Origin: Pseudomonas capeferrum
GTDB taxonomy: Bacteria; Pseudomonadota; Gammaproteobacteria; Pseudomonadales; Pseudomonadaceae
DNA: 64,000 nt
Direction: 5' to 3'
NCBI RefSeq assembly: GCF_000731675.1
Contig: NZ_JMIT01000003.1
Span: forward strand, 788,058 to 852,057
In this document: positions 26,278 to 34,341 of the stretch, piece by piece
Layout: every line of letters begins with the position of its first letter
Position numbering within the stretch: the first letter of the stretch is position 1
Position numbers and translations under genes: made by a program
Notes under the pieces: generated by a model
The model's input: only the letters and a program-made list of their open reading frames with translations
Database searches by the model: none
What the model was told of the DNA's origin: nothing

Positions 26278-28101
26278 ATGAGCACCATCACCCCCCTTCC
26301 CCCACGCTGGGACCAGGAAGTCGACCTGTTGGTGTTCGGCGCAGGCACCGCAGGCATGACTACCGCGTTGATGGCCAAGCACCACGGGCTGGACGTGCTG
26401 CTGTGTGAAAAAACCGCTGCCGTGGGCGGCATCAGTGCGACCTCAGGCGGTACCACCTGGGTACCCGGCACCACCCAGAGCCAGCGCGCCGGAGTACCGG
26501 ACAGCGTGGCAGATGCTGCAACCTTCCTTAAGGCGGTGGTCGGTGAGCGCGGTGGTGAAGCCTTACGCGAAGCCTTTCTGACCAGCGGGCCGCAGGCAAT
26601 TGACGAGTTGGAGCGCATCAGCGAAGTCAAATTCGTGGCCGCCGCCGCCCACCCCGACTATGTCAGCGGCCCAGGAGCAGCGTTCGGTGGCCGCGCCCTG
26701 GCACCGCTCGCGTTCGACGCCCGGCTACTGGGGAAAGATTTCGCCCGCGTACGGCCTCCACGCCCAGAGTTCATGGGGCTGGGCGGCATGATGGTGCCCC
26801 GCGCCGACCTGGACGCGCTGCTGTCGCCCTTTGCCTCGTTGAAAAACCTGAGCCGTACCCTGAGCGTTGTCGGCCGCTATTGCATCGACCGCCTGAGCCA
26901 CCCCCGTGGCACCAACCTGGTGATGGGTAACGCCTTGGTTGCCCGCCTGTTCTACAGCCTGCGCCAGCGCAACGTTACCATTCGTTTTGAAACGCCCTTG
27001 CACGACTTGATCCAGGAGAACGGCAAGGTGGTGGGCGCTGTGGTGCTGCACAATGGCCAGCCCCAGCGCATCCGCGCCCGCCGAGGCGTGGTGATGGCCA
27101 CCGGCGGCGTGACCCGCCACCCGACATTGCGCAAGCAACTGTTCCCGGCCGCGGCCCAACCCCTTTCACTGGCGCCCTTGACCCATACCGGCGACGGCAT
27201 CGATCGCGCGCTGAAGGCTAACGCCCAGCTCGACAACGGCCATGACAGCCCCGGTCTATGGATGCCCTGCTCGATCCGCACAAGCAAGGACGGCTACCAG
27301 GCCGTCTGGCCACACATCCTGCTAGACCGTGCCAAGCCAGGGCTGATCGCAGTCAACCGCCGGGGCCTGCGCTTCGTCAATGAGTCGGACTCCTACCACG
27401 ACTTCGTCATGGGCATGCTCGCCGATGGCAGCCCCACCGCCCACCTGATCTGCGATGAAGCCTTCTTGCACCGCTATGGCCTGGGCCTGGTGATGCCGCT
27501 GCGCACCGCCGCCAACATCGCCAGCTTCGTCAAGGCCGGCTATCTGGTCAAAGCCAGCACGCTGGCTGAGCTTGCCAGCAAGCTCAAGATCGATGCCGAG
27601 GGGCTCGCAACCACGGTCAACACCTACAACGCCTCCGCCGCACACGGTGAAGACCCGGCATTCAACCGTGGCAGCAGCCCCATGAACCGTCACAATGGCG
27701 ACCCACAGCAAACACCCAACCCCTGCGTGCGCCCGCTGGGCGAGGGGCCTTACTATGCCGTCACCGTACAACCCGCCGACCTCGCCTGCAGCGCAGGCTT
27801 GAGCGGCAACGCCGACGGCCAGGTGCTGGACACCCAAGGCCAGGTGATCGAGGGGCTATACGCCTGCGGTAATGACCTGGCCTCGATCTTTCGCGGCACC
27901 TACCCTGGCCCAGGTACCACCCTGGGGCCTGCGATTGTGTTCGGCTGGCGGGTGGCCCGGCATGCGGCGGGGTTGGAGGGTGCCAAGAGGGGCATGCCCG
28001 GTGCGCTCCACAGCCGTGACGCTCACGGGTCGAGCGGGGTGCCCGGACAAGGCGTCAAAAGCAGCACACCCGGAGCATGGGGCAACGATTTCAATGAGTA
28101 A
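26278..28101 (+). CDS. KstD-like FAD-dependent dehydrogenase, copy 2
   Basis: A 607-residue flavoprotein. FAD motif VFGAGTAGMTTALMA and GGISATSGGTTWVPG lie at the N-terminus; the C-terminal GPYYAVTV tyrosine block and GTYPGPGTTLGPAIVFGW match 3-ketosteroid dehydrogenases more closely than copy 1. Clear divergence from copy 1 argues for distinct substrates or steps rather than a recent duplication. About 35 extra residues follow the usual family end (after VARHAAGLEG) and are low-complexity, possibly a read-through of the original stop. ATG 26278 has CAGGAGA upstream. The stop is 21 bases from the convergent arsH. Confidence 0.87.
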   Translation: MSTITPLPPRWDQEVDLLVFGAGTAGMTTALMAKHHGLDVLLCEKTAAVGGISATSGGTTWVPGTTQSQRAGVPDSVADAATFLKAVVGERGGEALREAFLTSGPQAIDELERISEVKFVAAAAHPDYVSGPGAAFGGRALAPLAFDARLLGKDFARVRPPRPEFMGLGGMMVPRADLDALLSPFASLKNLSRTLSVVGRYCIDRLSHPRGTNLVMGNALVARLFYSLRQRNVTIRFETPLHDLIQENGKVVGAVVLHNGQPQRIRARRGVVMATGGVTRHPTLRKQLFPAAAQPLSLAPLTHTGDGIDRALKANAQLDNGHDSPGLWMPCSIRTSKDGYQAVWPHILLDRAKPGLIAVNRRGLRFVNESDSYHDFVMGMLADGSPTAHLICDEAFLHRYGLGLVMPLRTAANIASFVKAGYLVKASTLAELASKLKIDAEGLATTVNTYNASAAHGEDPAFNRGSSPMNRHNGDPQQTPNPCVRPLGEGPYYAVTVQPADLACSAGLSGNADGQVLDTQGQVIEGLYACGNDLASIFRGTYPGPGTTLGPAIVFGWRVARHAAGLEGAKRGMPGALHSRDAHGSSGVPGQGVKSSTPGAWGNDFNE

Positions 28102-28122
28102 GGGTGCGACATGCTCATGACC

Positions 28123-28836
28123 TCAAATAGACCTAATGTTGACTCTCTTGGATAGTTCTTGCGCCGACTCTTTGCGCTCGGAGTAGCGGTCTACCAAATA
28201 ATCCTGGCGATCACGCAGCAGCAGCGTGAACTTGGTCAGTTCCTCCATTACGTCGACCAGTCGATCGTAGAAAGAAGACGGCTTCATGCGCCCGGCTTCA
28301 TCGAACTCCAGGAAGGCTTTCGGCACCGACGACTGGTTCGGGATGGTAAACATACGCATCCAGCGGCCAAGCACGCGCAGTTGGTTCACCACGTTAAATG
28401 ACTGCGAGCCTCCACACACCTGCATCACCGCGAGGGTCTTGCCCTGGGTTGGGCGAACGGCGCCCATGGCCAGCGGTACCCAATCGATCTGCGCCTTGAA
28501 GACAGCACTCATTGAGCCGTGACGCTCGGGCGAGCACCACACCTGGCCTTCGGACCATTGCATCAGCTCGCGGAGTTCCAGCACCTTCTCGTGGGAGTTC
28601 GGAGCGTCATCCGGCAGCGGCAGGCCGGAAGGGTCGAAGATACGGGTTTCGGCGCCGAACTCTTCCAGCAGGCGCGCAGCTTCCTCAACCATCAAGCGGC
28701 TGAATGAGCGTTCGCGGGTCGATCCGTACAGCAACAGGATGCGCGGTTTGTGCGTGGAAGGATCCTTCGGCGCCAGCCGCTCCAGCGACGGCAAATCAAT
28801 CAGTTCTGGTTGGACATTTGGCAGGTGGTCGTTCAT
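28123..28836 (-). CDS. arsH: ArsH NADPH-dependent FMN oxidoreductase
   Basis: Flavodoxin-like quinone/organoarsenical reductase of arsenic operons, which oxidises trivalent methyl arsenicals. The 237-residue protein has the FMN-phosphate loop LYGSTRERSFSR and the ArsH stretch WCSPERHGSMSAVFKAQIDWVPL. ATG 28836 has GGAG 6 bases upstream; an in-frame ATG at 28848 lacks such a site. It is last in arsR-arsB-arsC-arsH. Confidence 0.94.
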   Translation of the reverse strand: MNDHLPNVQPELIDLPSLERLAPKDPSTHKPRILLLYGSTRERSFSRLMVEEAARLLEEFGAETRIFDPSGLPLPDDAPNSHEKVLELRELMQWSEGQVWCSPERHGSMSAVFKAQIDWVPLAMGAVRPTQGKTLAVMQVCGGSQSFNVVNQLRVLGRWMRMFTIPNQSSVPKAFLEFDEAGRMKPSSFYDRLVDVMEELTKFTLLLRDRQDYLVDRYSERKESAQELSKRVNIRSI

Positions 28837-28859
28837 TTCGGTCTCCATTGATCCAGGGC

Positions 28860-29330
28860 CTACAGGGCGCCAATACGGGCAAGTTCGGCTTTCAGTTCGT
28901 CCTCGCTCAGTTGCGAGAGAGGCAGCGCAATGAAGGCGCGCACGCGCTCATCGATCTTCGCAAGTGTGGCCTGGAAGGCTTCTTCGATTTCGGCCTCACT
29001 CCCGATGACCGCCGAAGGGTCGGCCAGGCCCCAGTGGGCTTTGAGCGATGGACCGAAGAAGATCGGGCAGGCTTCGCCGGCAGCGCGGTCGCACACGGTG
29101 ACAACGATGTCGGGAGGAGAGCTCTCGAAGGCATCCGAGGCCTTGCTTGAAAGACCAGCGGTGGGGATACCGGCGGCTTCCAAGGTTTTCAGTGCCCGCT
29201 CATTGACCTTGCCGCTTGGGAAGCTGCCCGAGCTCACAGCTTCCATACCCTCGGGGGCCCGGTGATTGAACAGCGCCTCGGACAGGATGCTGCGGCAGCT
29301 GTTGTGGGTGCACATGAACAAGACTTTCAT
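28860..29330 (-). CDS. arsC: Arsenate reductase ArsC (thioredoxin-linked, LMW-PTP fold)
   Basis: Reduces arsenate to arsenite for export by ArsB. The 156-residue protein has the phosphatase loop CTHNSCR (C7 to R13) and the relay cysteines C80 and C88 in VCDRAAGEACP, as in the thioredoxin-coupled enzyme of plasmid pI258 rather than the glutaredoxin-linked R773 type. ATG 29330 has GGAGA 6 bases upstream. It sits 14 bases after arsB. Confidence 0.94.
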   Translation of the reverse strand: MKVLFMCTHNSCRSILSEALFNHRAPEGMEAVSSGSFPSGKVNERALKTLEAAGIPTAGLSSKASDAFESSPPDIVVTVCDRAAGEACPIFFGPSLKAHWGLADPSAVIGSEAEIEEAFQATLAKIDERVRAFIALPLSQLSEDELKAELARIGAL

Positions 29331-29344
29331 CAGGTATCTCCGGT

Positions 29345-30628
29345 TCAAAAGCTCAAGCGGATGGCCAATGCGGCCAAGGTGGCAAGCAGGATCGGCAGCG
29401 TCAGGACGATGCCGGTGCGCAAGTAGTAACCCCAGGTGATGACGATGTTCTTGCGGGCCAGCACGTGCAGCCACAGCAAGGTGGCCAGGCTGCCGATGGG
29501 GGTGATTTTCGGACCGAGGTCACAGCCGATGACGTTGGCGTAGATCATGGCCTCGCGCACGATGCCGGTGGCCTCAGCGGAATGGATCGACAAAGCGCCT
29601 ACCAGCACAGTGGGCATGTTATTCATGACCGACGACAGGCCAGCGGCGAGCAGCCCCGTGCCGAGGGATGCGCCCCAGATCCCGTAGCCGGCGAAGACAT
29701 TGAGGATCTGCGTCAGGTAGTCGGTGAGGCCGGCGTTACGCAGGCCATAAACCACGAGGTACATGCCAAGCGAGAACACCACGACCTGCCAAGGCGCGTC
29801 CTTGAGCACCTTGCGGGTAGAAATCACGTGCCCGCGGGCGGCGATCAGGTAGAGGATCAGCGCACAGGCAGCAGCGATGGCGCTGATCGGAACGCCCAAC
29901 GGCTCGATGGCGAAAAAGCTGACCAGCAACAGCGCAAGCACCCACCAGCCGGCAACGAACGTCGCCTTGTCGCGGATAGCGGCTTCGGGAGCCTTGAGTT
30001 GGTCGAGTTCATAGGTACGCGGCAGGTCCTTGCGGAAGAACCACAGCAGCATTCCCAGGGTGGCGGCGATGCTGACCAGGTTCACCGGCACCATGACCGA
30101 GGCGTATTCGCTGAAGCCAATGCCAAAGTAGTCGGCGGAGACGATGTTCACCAGGTTGGAAACCACCAGCGGAAGGCTCGCGGTATCGGCGATGAAGCCC
30201 GCCGCCATGACGAATGCCAGCGTCGCCGCCGGGGAGAAGCGCAGGGCCAGCAGCATGGCGATGACGATCGGGGTCAGGATCAGTGCCGCACCGTCGTTAG
30301 CGAACAGCGCCGAGACGGCGGCGCCCAGCAGGATGATGAAGGCGAACAGCTTGCGGCTGCTGCCGTTGCCCCAGCGGGCCACGTGCAATGCCGCCCACTC
30401 GAAGAACCCCGCCTCATCCAGCAGCAGGCTGATGATGATGACGGCGATAAAAGTTGCGGTGGCGTTCCACACGATCTGCCAGACCACTGGAATATCGGAC
30501 AGGCTCACGACGCCAGCCAGCAGCGCCACGACAGCTCCTAGAGCTGCACTCCAGCCCACGCCTAAGCCCTTTGGCTGCCAGATGACGAGAACGATCGTCA
30601 CCAGAAAAATCAGAAATGCGATCAGCAT
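29345..30628 (-). CDS. arsB: Arsenite efflux transporter ArsB
   Basis: Inner-membrane arsenite/antimonite exporter, alone a secondary pump. The 427-residue protein has about 12 hydrophobic segments and typical ArsB sequences: FFEWAALHVARWGNG, ALFANDGAALILTPIV, GFIADTASLPLVVSNLVNIVSADYF and NNMPTVL. No arsA ATPase is present. It lies 29 bases after arsR in the same operon. Confidence 0.95.
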   Translation of the reverse strand: MLIAFLIFLVTIVLVIWQPKGLGVGWSAALGAVVALLAGVVSLSDIPVVWQIVWNATATFIAVIIISLLLDEAGFFEWAALHVARWGNGSSRKLFAFIILLGAAVSALFANDGAALILTPIVIAMLLALRFSPAATLAFVMAAGFIADTASLPLVVSNLVNIVSADYFGIGFSEYASVMVPVNLVSIAATLGMLLWFFRKDLPRTYELDQLKAPEAAIRDKATFVAGWWVLALLLVSFFAIEPLGVPISAIAAACALILYLIAARGHVISTRKVLKDAPWQVVVFSLGMYLVVYGLRNAGLTDYLTQILNVFAGYGIWGASLGTGLLAAGLSSVMNNMPTVLVGALSIHSAEATGIVREAMIYANVIGCDLGPKITPIGSLATLLWLHVLARKNIVITWGYYLRTGIVLTLPILLATLAALAIRLSF

Positions 30629-30657
30629 GACGACAACTCAATCAGCGAAGGGAAGTA

Positions 30658-31014
30658 TCAAGCACAAGCAACAGGGCTCTGCGGCCGCTCGCCCATTTCG
30701 GCAAGGCGCAACGCATCGGGGCTCAACCATTGCTGGTTCGCATCGACCACTCCCTTCAGCATCGCGTCCACCCACTGCGGCAGTTCGGGGTGCAGTCGGT
30801 AGTACACCCATTGACCCTTGCGGCGATCCATCAGGAGTCCAGCCTCGCGCAACTGGGCCAAATGCCGCGAGATCTTCGGCTGGCTCAGCTCCAGCGCGTG
30901 GGTAAGTTCGCAGACACAGAGTTCGCCTTCGCGGGCGATCAGCAGGGTCATCCGGGCCCGAGTGTCATCAGCCAGGCATTTGAAAACGATGGGGGGAGTC
31001 AGTGTTTCTCGCAT
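30658..31014 (-). CDS. arsR: Arsenic-responsive repressor ArsR
   Basis: A 118-residue SmtB/ArsR winged-helix repressor. The As(III)-binding pair C33/C35 lies in ELCVCELTHAL of the recognition region, as in R773 ArsR, and LSQPKISRHLAQLREAGLL is the DNA-recognition helix. ATG 31014 has AGGAGG upstream. It heads the ars operon and should repress from the palindrome-containing region just upstream. Confidence 0.94.
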   Translation of the reverse strand: MRETLTPPIVFKCLADDTRARMTLLIAREGELCVCELTHALELSQPKISRHLAQLREAGLLMDRRKGQWVYYRLHPELPQWVDAMLKGVVDANQQWLSPDALRLAEMGERPQSPVACA

Positions 31015-31054
31015 GTGACCTCCTGGGGAATGCGTGTACGACTAATATCTGGAA

Positions 31055-31084
31055 ATCCGAATATATGCCTATTCGAATATGTGG
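31055..31084. promoter_or_regulatory. Probable ArsR operator/promoter region
   Basis: An AT-rich stretch 40-70 bases upstream of arsR contains the perfect 10-base palindrome TATTCGAATA (31070-31079) and a related GAATAT repeat at 31059-31064. ArsR operators are AT-rich dyads at this distance. No exact published consensus was matched. Confidence 0.5.
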
Positions 31085-31400
31085 TAAACTAGATATTCAC
31101 AATCGCCGCGCCTTACGGGACGTCATAAAACAGGAAATAGCCCGCGCTCTGGGCCCTAAGGAAGTGGTCGGACTCGTCTGATTCGCTCACGGGTTGTCGG
31201 ACCGGCCCAGCGAAAGTCAGGGATCGGTACCCTGCTGCTCAGAGCACTTGAGCGAATAGCGGAAGCTGACGGAGCCCAGAGATTCATGACCCTGAACGGC
31301 AAGGGGCATCAGAGAACGCCAGATCTAGGTAGGGAGGGGTGAAGCGGGGAGGAGGGTGAAGCGCCCGATGAAGGGAAGCGAGCGCTTCCCTCTACCGGCA
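31085..31400. other. Non-coding accessory DNA between arsR and glmS
   Basis: About 450 bases separate arsR (start 31014) from glmS (end 31467), and this part holds no convincing gene. A 38-codon frame at 31065-31181 lacks a ribosome-binding site. A purine-rich GGGAGGGG/GGGGAGGAGGG stretch lies at about 31330-31355. A stem-loop with arms GGGAAGCG/CGCTTCCC lies at about 31374-31390. Confidence 0.5.
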
Positions 31401-31466
31401 ACAGTTTCAATTGTTCGACAACAGTTCTAATGCAACGAAACCACCATCGCCATTAAACGCTGCGGC
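31401..31466. other. attTn7 region downstream of glmS with repeat-like end
   Basis: Tn7-family elements insert about 25 bases after the glmS stop, here near 31442. On the minus strand AACTGTTG is repeated with 20-base spacing (around 31418-31425 and 31398-31405), starting TGTTGTCG and TGTTGCCG, which resembles tandem TnsB-type sites. No tns genes lie in the window, so this is at most a relic or a coincidental repeat. Confidence 0.35.
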
Positions 31467-33302
31467 TTACTCGACTGTCACCGATTTCGCCAGGTTACGC
31501 GGCTGGTCAACGTCGGTACCCTTGAGCACGGCGACGTAGTACGACAGCAGCTGCAGCGGAATGGTGTACAGGATCGGCGCCAGGGCGTCCGCGATGTGCG
31601 GCACCTTGATCACGTGGGTGCCTTCACCGTTGGTCATGCCAGCGTGCTCGTCGGCGAACACCACCAGCTCACCGCCACGGGCACGTACTTCCTGCAGGTT
31701 GGACTTGAGCTTCTCCAGCAGTTCGTTGTTCGGCGCCACGGTGACCACCGGCATGTCGTTATCCACAAGCGCCAGCGGGCCGTGCTTCAGCTCGCCCGCC
31801 GGGTAGGCTTCGGCGTGGATGTAGGAGATCTCCTTGAGCTTGAGGGCACCTTCCATCGCCACCGGGTACTGGGCGCCACGGCCCAGGAACAGGGTGTGGT
31901 GCTTGTCGGCGAACAGTTCGGCGATCTTCTCGACAGTCGCGTCCATGGCCAATGCCTCGCCCAGGCGGGTCGGCAGGCGGCGCAACTCTTCAACCAGCTC
32001 GGCTTCCACACCGGCTTCGAGGGTACCGCGCACCTGGCCCAGGGCCAGGGTCAGCAGCATCAGCGAAACCAGCTGGGTGGTGAATGCCTTGGTCGAGGCA
32101 ACACCGATCTCCGGGCCGGCCAGGGTCAGCAGGGTCAGGTCGGATTCGCGCACCAGCGAGCTGATGCCGACGTTGCAGATGGCCAGGCTGCCGAGGAAGC
32201 CCAGCTCCTTGGCATTGCGCAGGGCGGCCAGGGTGTCGGCGGTCTCACCGGATTGCGAGATCGAGACGAACAGGGTGTCTGGCTGGACCACGACCTTGCG
32301 GTAGCGGAACTCGCTGGCCACTTCGACCTGGCAAGGGATGCCGGCCAGGCTTTCGAGCCAGTAACGGGCAACCATGCCGGCGTGGTAGCTGGTACCGCAA
32401 GCGACGATCTGCACATTGCGAACCTTGGCAAACAGTTCGGCGGCATTCGGGCCGAAGGCCTGGACCAGCACATTGTCCTTGCCCAGGCGGCCTTCCAGCG
32501 TGCGCTGGACCACGCTTGGCTGCTCGTGGATTTCCTTGAGCATGAAGTGACGGTAGGTACCTTTGTCGGCCGCCTCAGCGCCTTCGTGGTACTGCACGGT
32601 TTCACGCTGGACCTTGGTGCCGGCCTGGTCCCAGATGCTGACTTGGTCACGGCGGATCTCGGCGATGTCGCCTTCTTCCAGGTACATGAAACGGTCGGTG
32701 ACCTGGCGCAGGGCCAACTGGTCCGAAGCCAGGAAGTTCTCACCAAGGCCGAGGCCGATCACCAGCGGGCTACCGCTGCGAGCGGCTACCAGGCGGTCTG
32801 GCTGTTTGGCACTGATCACGGCCAGGCCATAGGCACCGTGCAGGCGCTTCACAGCGGCCTTCAGCGCATCGGTCAGGTCCGGGACAGTCTTGAGCGTGTG
32901 GTGGATCAGGTGAACGATGACTTCGGTATCGGTCTGCGAAGTGAATACGTAGCCGAGCTCTTTCAGCTCTTCACGCAGCTCTTCGTGGTTTTCGATGATG
33001 CCGTTGTGCACGACCGCCACTTCACTGGCCGAAAAGTGTGGGTGGGCGTTGCCTTCGGTGGGCGCACCATGGGTGGCCCAACGGGTGTGGGCGATGCCCA
33101 GCTGGCCGGTGAGAGGGTCGGCGGCGACGGCGGCTTCCAGCTCGCTGACTTTACCGATACGGCGGCGACGCTCCAGCTCACCTTGCTGGCTGAAGACAGC
33201 CAGGCCGGCACTGTCGTACCCGCGGTATTCGAGGCGCTTGAGGCCTTCGATCAGAATGGCGGTAATATTACGCTCGGCTACGGCACCAACGATTCCACAC
33301 AT
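31467..33302 (-). CDS. glmS: Glutamine-fructose-6-phosphate aminotransferase
   Basis: Makes glucosamine-6-phosphate from fructose-6-phosphate and glutamine, the first step to UDP-GlcNAc. The 611-residue protein starts MCGIVGAVAERN, so Cys2 is the glutaminase nucleophile; two SIS domains follow, with CGTSYHAG and SQSGETADT, and the C-terminus ends NLAKSVTVE as expected. ATG 33302 has AGGAG 8 bases upstream. It follows the DeoR-type gene by 2 bases. One perfect DnaA box lies at 31759-31767. Confidence 0.97.
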   Translation of the reverse strand: MCGIVGAVAERNITAILIEGLKRLEYRGYDSAGLAVFSQQGELERRRRIGKVSELEAAVAADPLTGQLGIAHTRWATHGAPTEGNAHPHFSASEVAVVHNGIIENHEELREELKELGYVFTSQTDTEVIVHLIHHTLKTVPDLTDALKAAVKRLHGAYGLAVISAKQPDRLVAARSGSPLVIGLGLGENFLASDQLALRQVTDRFMYLEEGDIAEIRRDQVSIWDQAGTKVQRETVQYHEGAEAADKGTYRHFMLKEIHEQPSVVQRTLEGRLGKDNVLVQAFGPNAAELFAKVRNVQIVACGTSYHAGMVARYWLESLAGIPCQVEVASEFRYRKVVVQPDTLFVSISQSGETADTLAALRNAKELGFLGSLAICNVGISSLVRESDLTLLTLAGPEIGVASTKAFTTQLVSLMLLTLALGQVRGTLEAGVEAELVEELRRLPTRLGEALAMDATVEKIAELFADKHHTLFLGRGAQYPVAMEGALKLKEISYIHAEAYPAGELKHGPLALVDNDMPVVTVAPNNELLEKLKSNLQEVRARGGELVVFADEHAGMTNGEGTHVIKVPHIADALAPILYTIPLQLLSYYVAVLKGTDVDQPRNLAKSVTVE

Positions 33303-33304
33303 GG

Positions 33305-34081
33305 TTATTGCTCCTGGCTGATCGCGGCGCAAATCAGGTTGATGCCGCGGGCTTGAATGTGTTCGCGTGCCGCTGCGGGCAGGCGTTCGTCTGTAATAAG
33401 GGTATTCACGCTGCCCCAGGGCAGCTCGAGGTTAGGGATCTTGCGCCCCACCTTGTCGGACTCGACCATCACGATCACTTCCCGGGCCACCTCGGCCATG
33501 ACTCGGCTCAGGCCAAGCAGCTCGTTGAAGGTGGTGGTACCCCGGTTGAGGTCGATGCCATCGGCACCGATGAACAGCTGGTCGAAATCGTAGGAACGCA
33601 ACACCTGCTCGGCCACCTGCCCCTGGAACGACTCGGAGTGCGGGTCCCAGGTGCCGCCGGTCATCAGCAACACCGGCTCATGCTCCAGGTCGCTGATGGC
33701 GCGGGCCACGTTCAATGAGTTGGTCATTACCACCAGGCCCGGTTGGCGGCCCAATTCAGGGATCATCGCAGCAGTGGTGCTGCCGCTGTCGATGATGATC
33801 CGCGCATGTTCGCGGATACGCCCTACAGCAGCGCGGGCAATGGCCTTCTTGTAGGCGGACACGGGCTGGGTAGGTTCGCCGAGCAACTCTTGCGGCACCG
33901 GCACCGCACCGCCGTAGCGTCGCAATAGCAGGCCATTGGTTTCCAGGGCTGCAAGGTCCTTGCGAATGGTGACTTCTGACGTTTCGAAGCGCTTGGCCAA
34001 CGCGTCCACACTCACCTCGCCCTGCTCGCTGAGCATGGCCAGGATGTTGTGCCGGCGTTGGGGGGTGTTACGTTTCGACAT
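33305..34081 (-). CDS. glmR: DeoR-family regulator upstream of glmS (GlmR-like)
   Basis: A 258-residue DeoR/GlpR repressor: N-terminal helix-turn-helix RRHNILAMLSEQGEVSVDALAKRFETSEVTIRKDLAAL, then a sugar-phosphate sensing domain with IIDSGSTTAAMIPEL and FIGADGIDLNRGTTTF. It is directly upstream of glmS (2-base gap) and downstream of glmU, the same place as P. aeruginosa glmR, a regulator of amino-sugar synthesis. The symbol rests on that synteny. Confidence 0.85.
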   Translation of the reverse strand: MSKRNTPQRRHNILAMLSEQGEVSVDALAKRFETSEVTIRKDLAALETNGLLLRRYGGAVPVPQELLGEPTQPVSAYKKAIARAAVGRIREHARIIIDSGSTTAAMIPELGRQPGLVVMTNSLNVARAISDLEHEPVLLMTGGTWDPHSESFQGQVAEQVLRSYDFDQLFIGADGIDLNRGTTTFNELLGLSRVMAEVAREVIVMVESDKVGRKIPNLELPWGSVNTLITDERLPAAAREHIQARGINLICAAISQEQ

Positions 34082-34189
34082 GAGCGCTTAAGTTTCGATT
34101 CGAAAGATAATGGTTGCAATCAAAACCTAAGACGCTCTTTTCGTCAAGCGCCATGAACTGTGGATAAGTCTGTTGTCGTCCGCTGACGC

Positions 34190-34260
34190 GGCCCTTTCGC
34201 TACCCTCCAGGTGGCGCGTATCCCTGTAGGAGCGGCCTCGCGTCGCGAAAGGAGGGCAAA
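34190..34260. repeat. REP-type palindrome in the glmR-glmU gap
   Basis: TGTAGGAGCGGCCTCGCG and the following TCGCGAAAGGAGG resemble the 35-base REP elements of P. putida. The 260-base gap between glmR and glmU also holds two DnaA boxes (34159-34167 and, as the TTATACACA form, 34332-34340) and the glmU terminator. Confidence 0.55.
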
Positions 34261-34284
34261 GCACTCCCAGCTTTCCAACAGCCC

Positions 34285-34316
34285 AAAAAAAACCGACCCA
34301 TTCACACAGGTCGGCT
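34285..34316 (-). terminator. Intrinsic terminator of glmU
   Basis: On the minus strand CCGACC and GGTCGG pair around a 10-base loop and are followed by eight T residues, 26 bases after the glmU stop. Confidence 0.85.
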
Positions 34317-34341
34317 TTCGATCGAAACAACTGTGTATAAC

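Noticed and set aside
31065..31181. 38-codon frame upstream of arsR (starts MPIRICGKLD)
   Set aside because: No ribosome-binding site, and it starts within the likely ArsR operator; no family resemblance seen.
20063..31466. Transposase, integrase or tns genes within the accessory interval
   Set aside because: All long frames are accounted for by catabolic and arsenic genes; no recombinase motif was seen, so a mobile element cannot be claimed.
31596..33356. 586-codon plus-strand frame opposite glmS
   Set aside because: Antisense to the complete glmS gene and without any domain or start signal.
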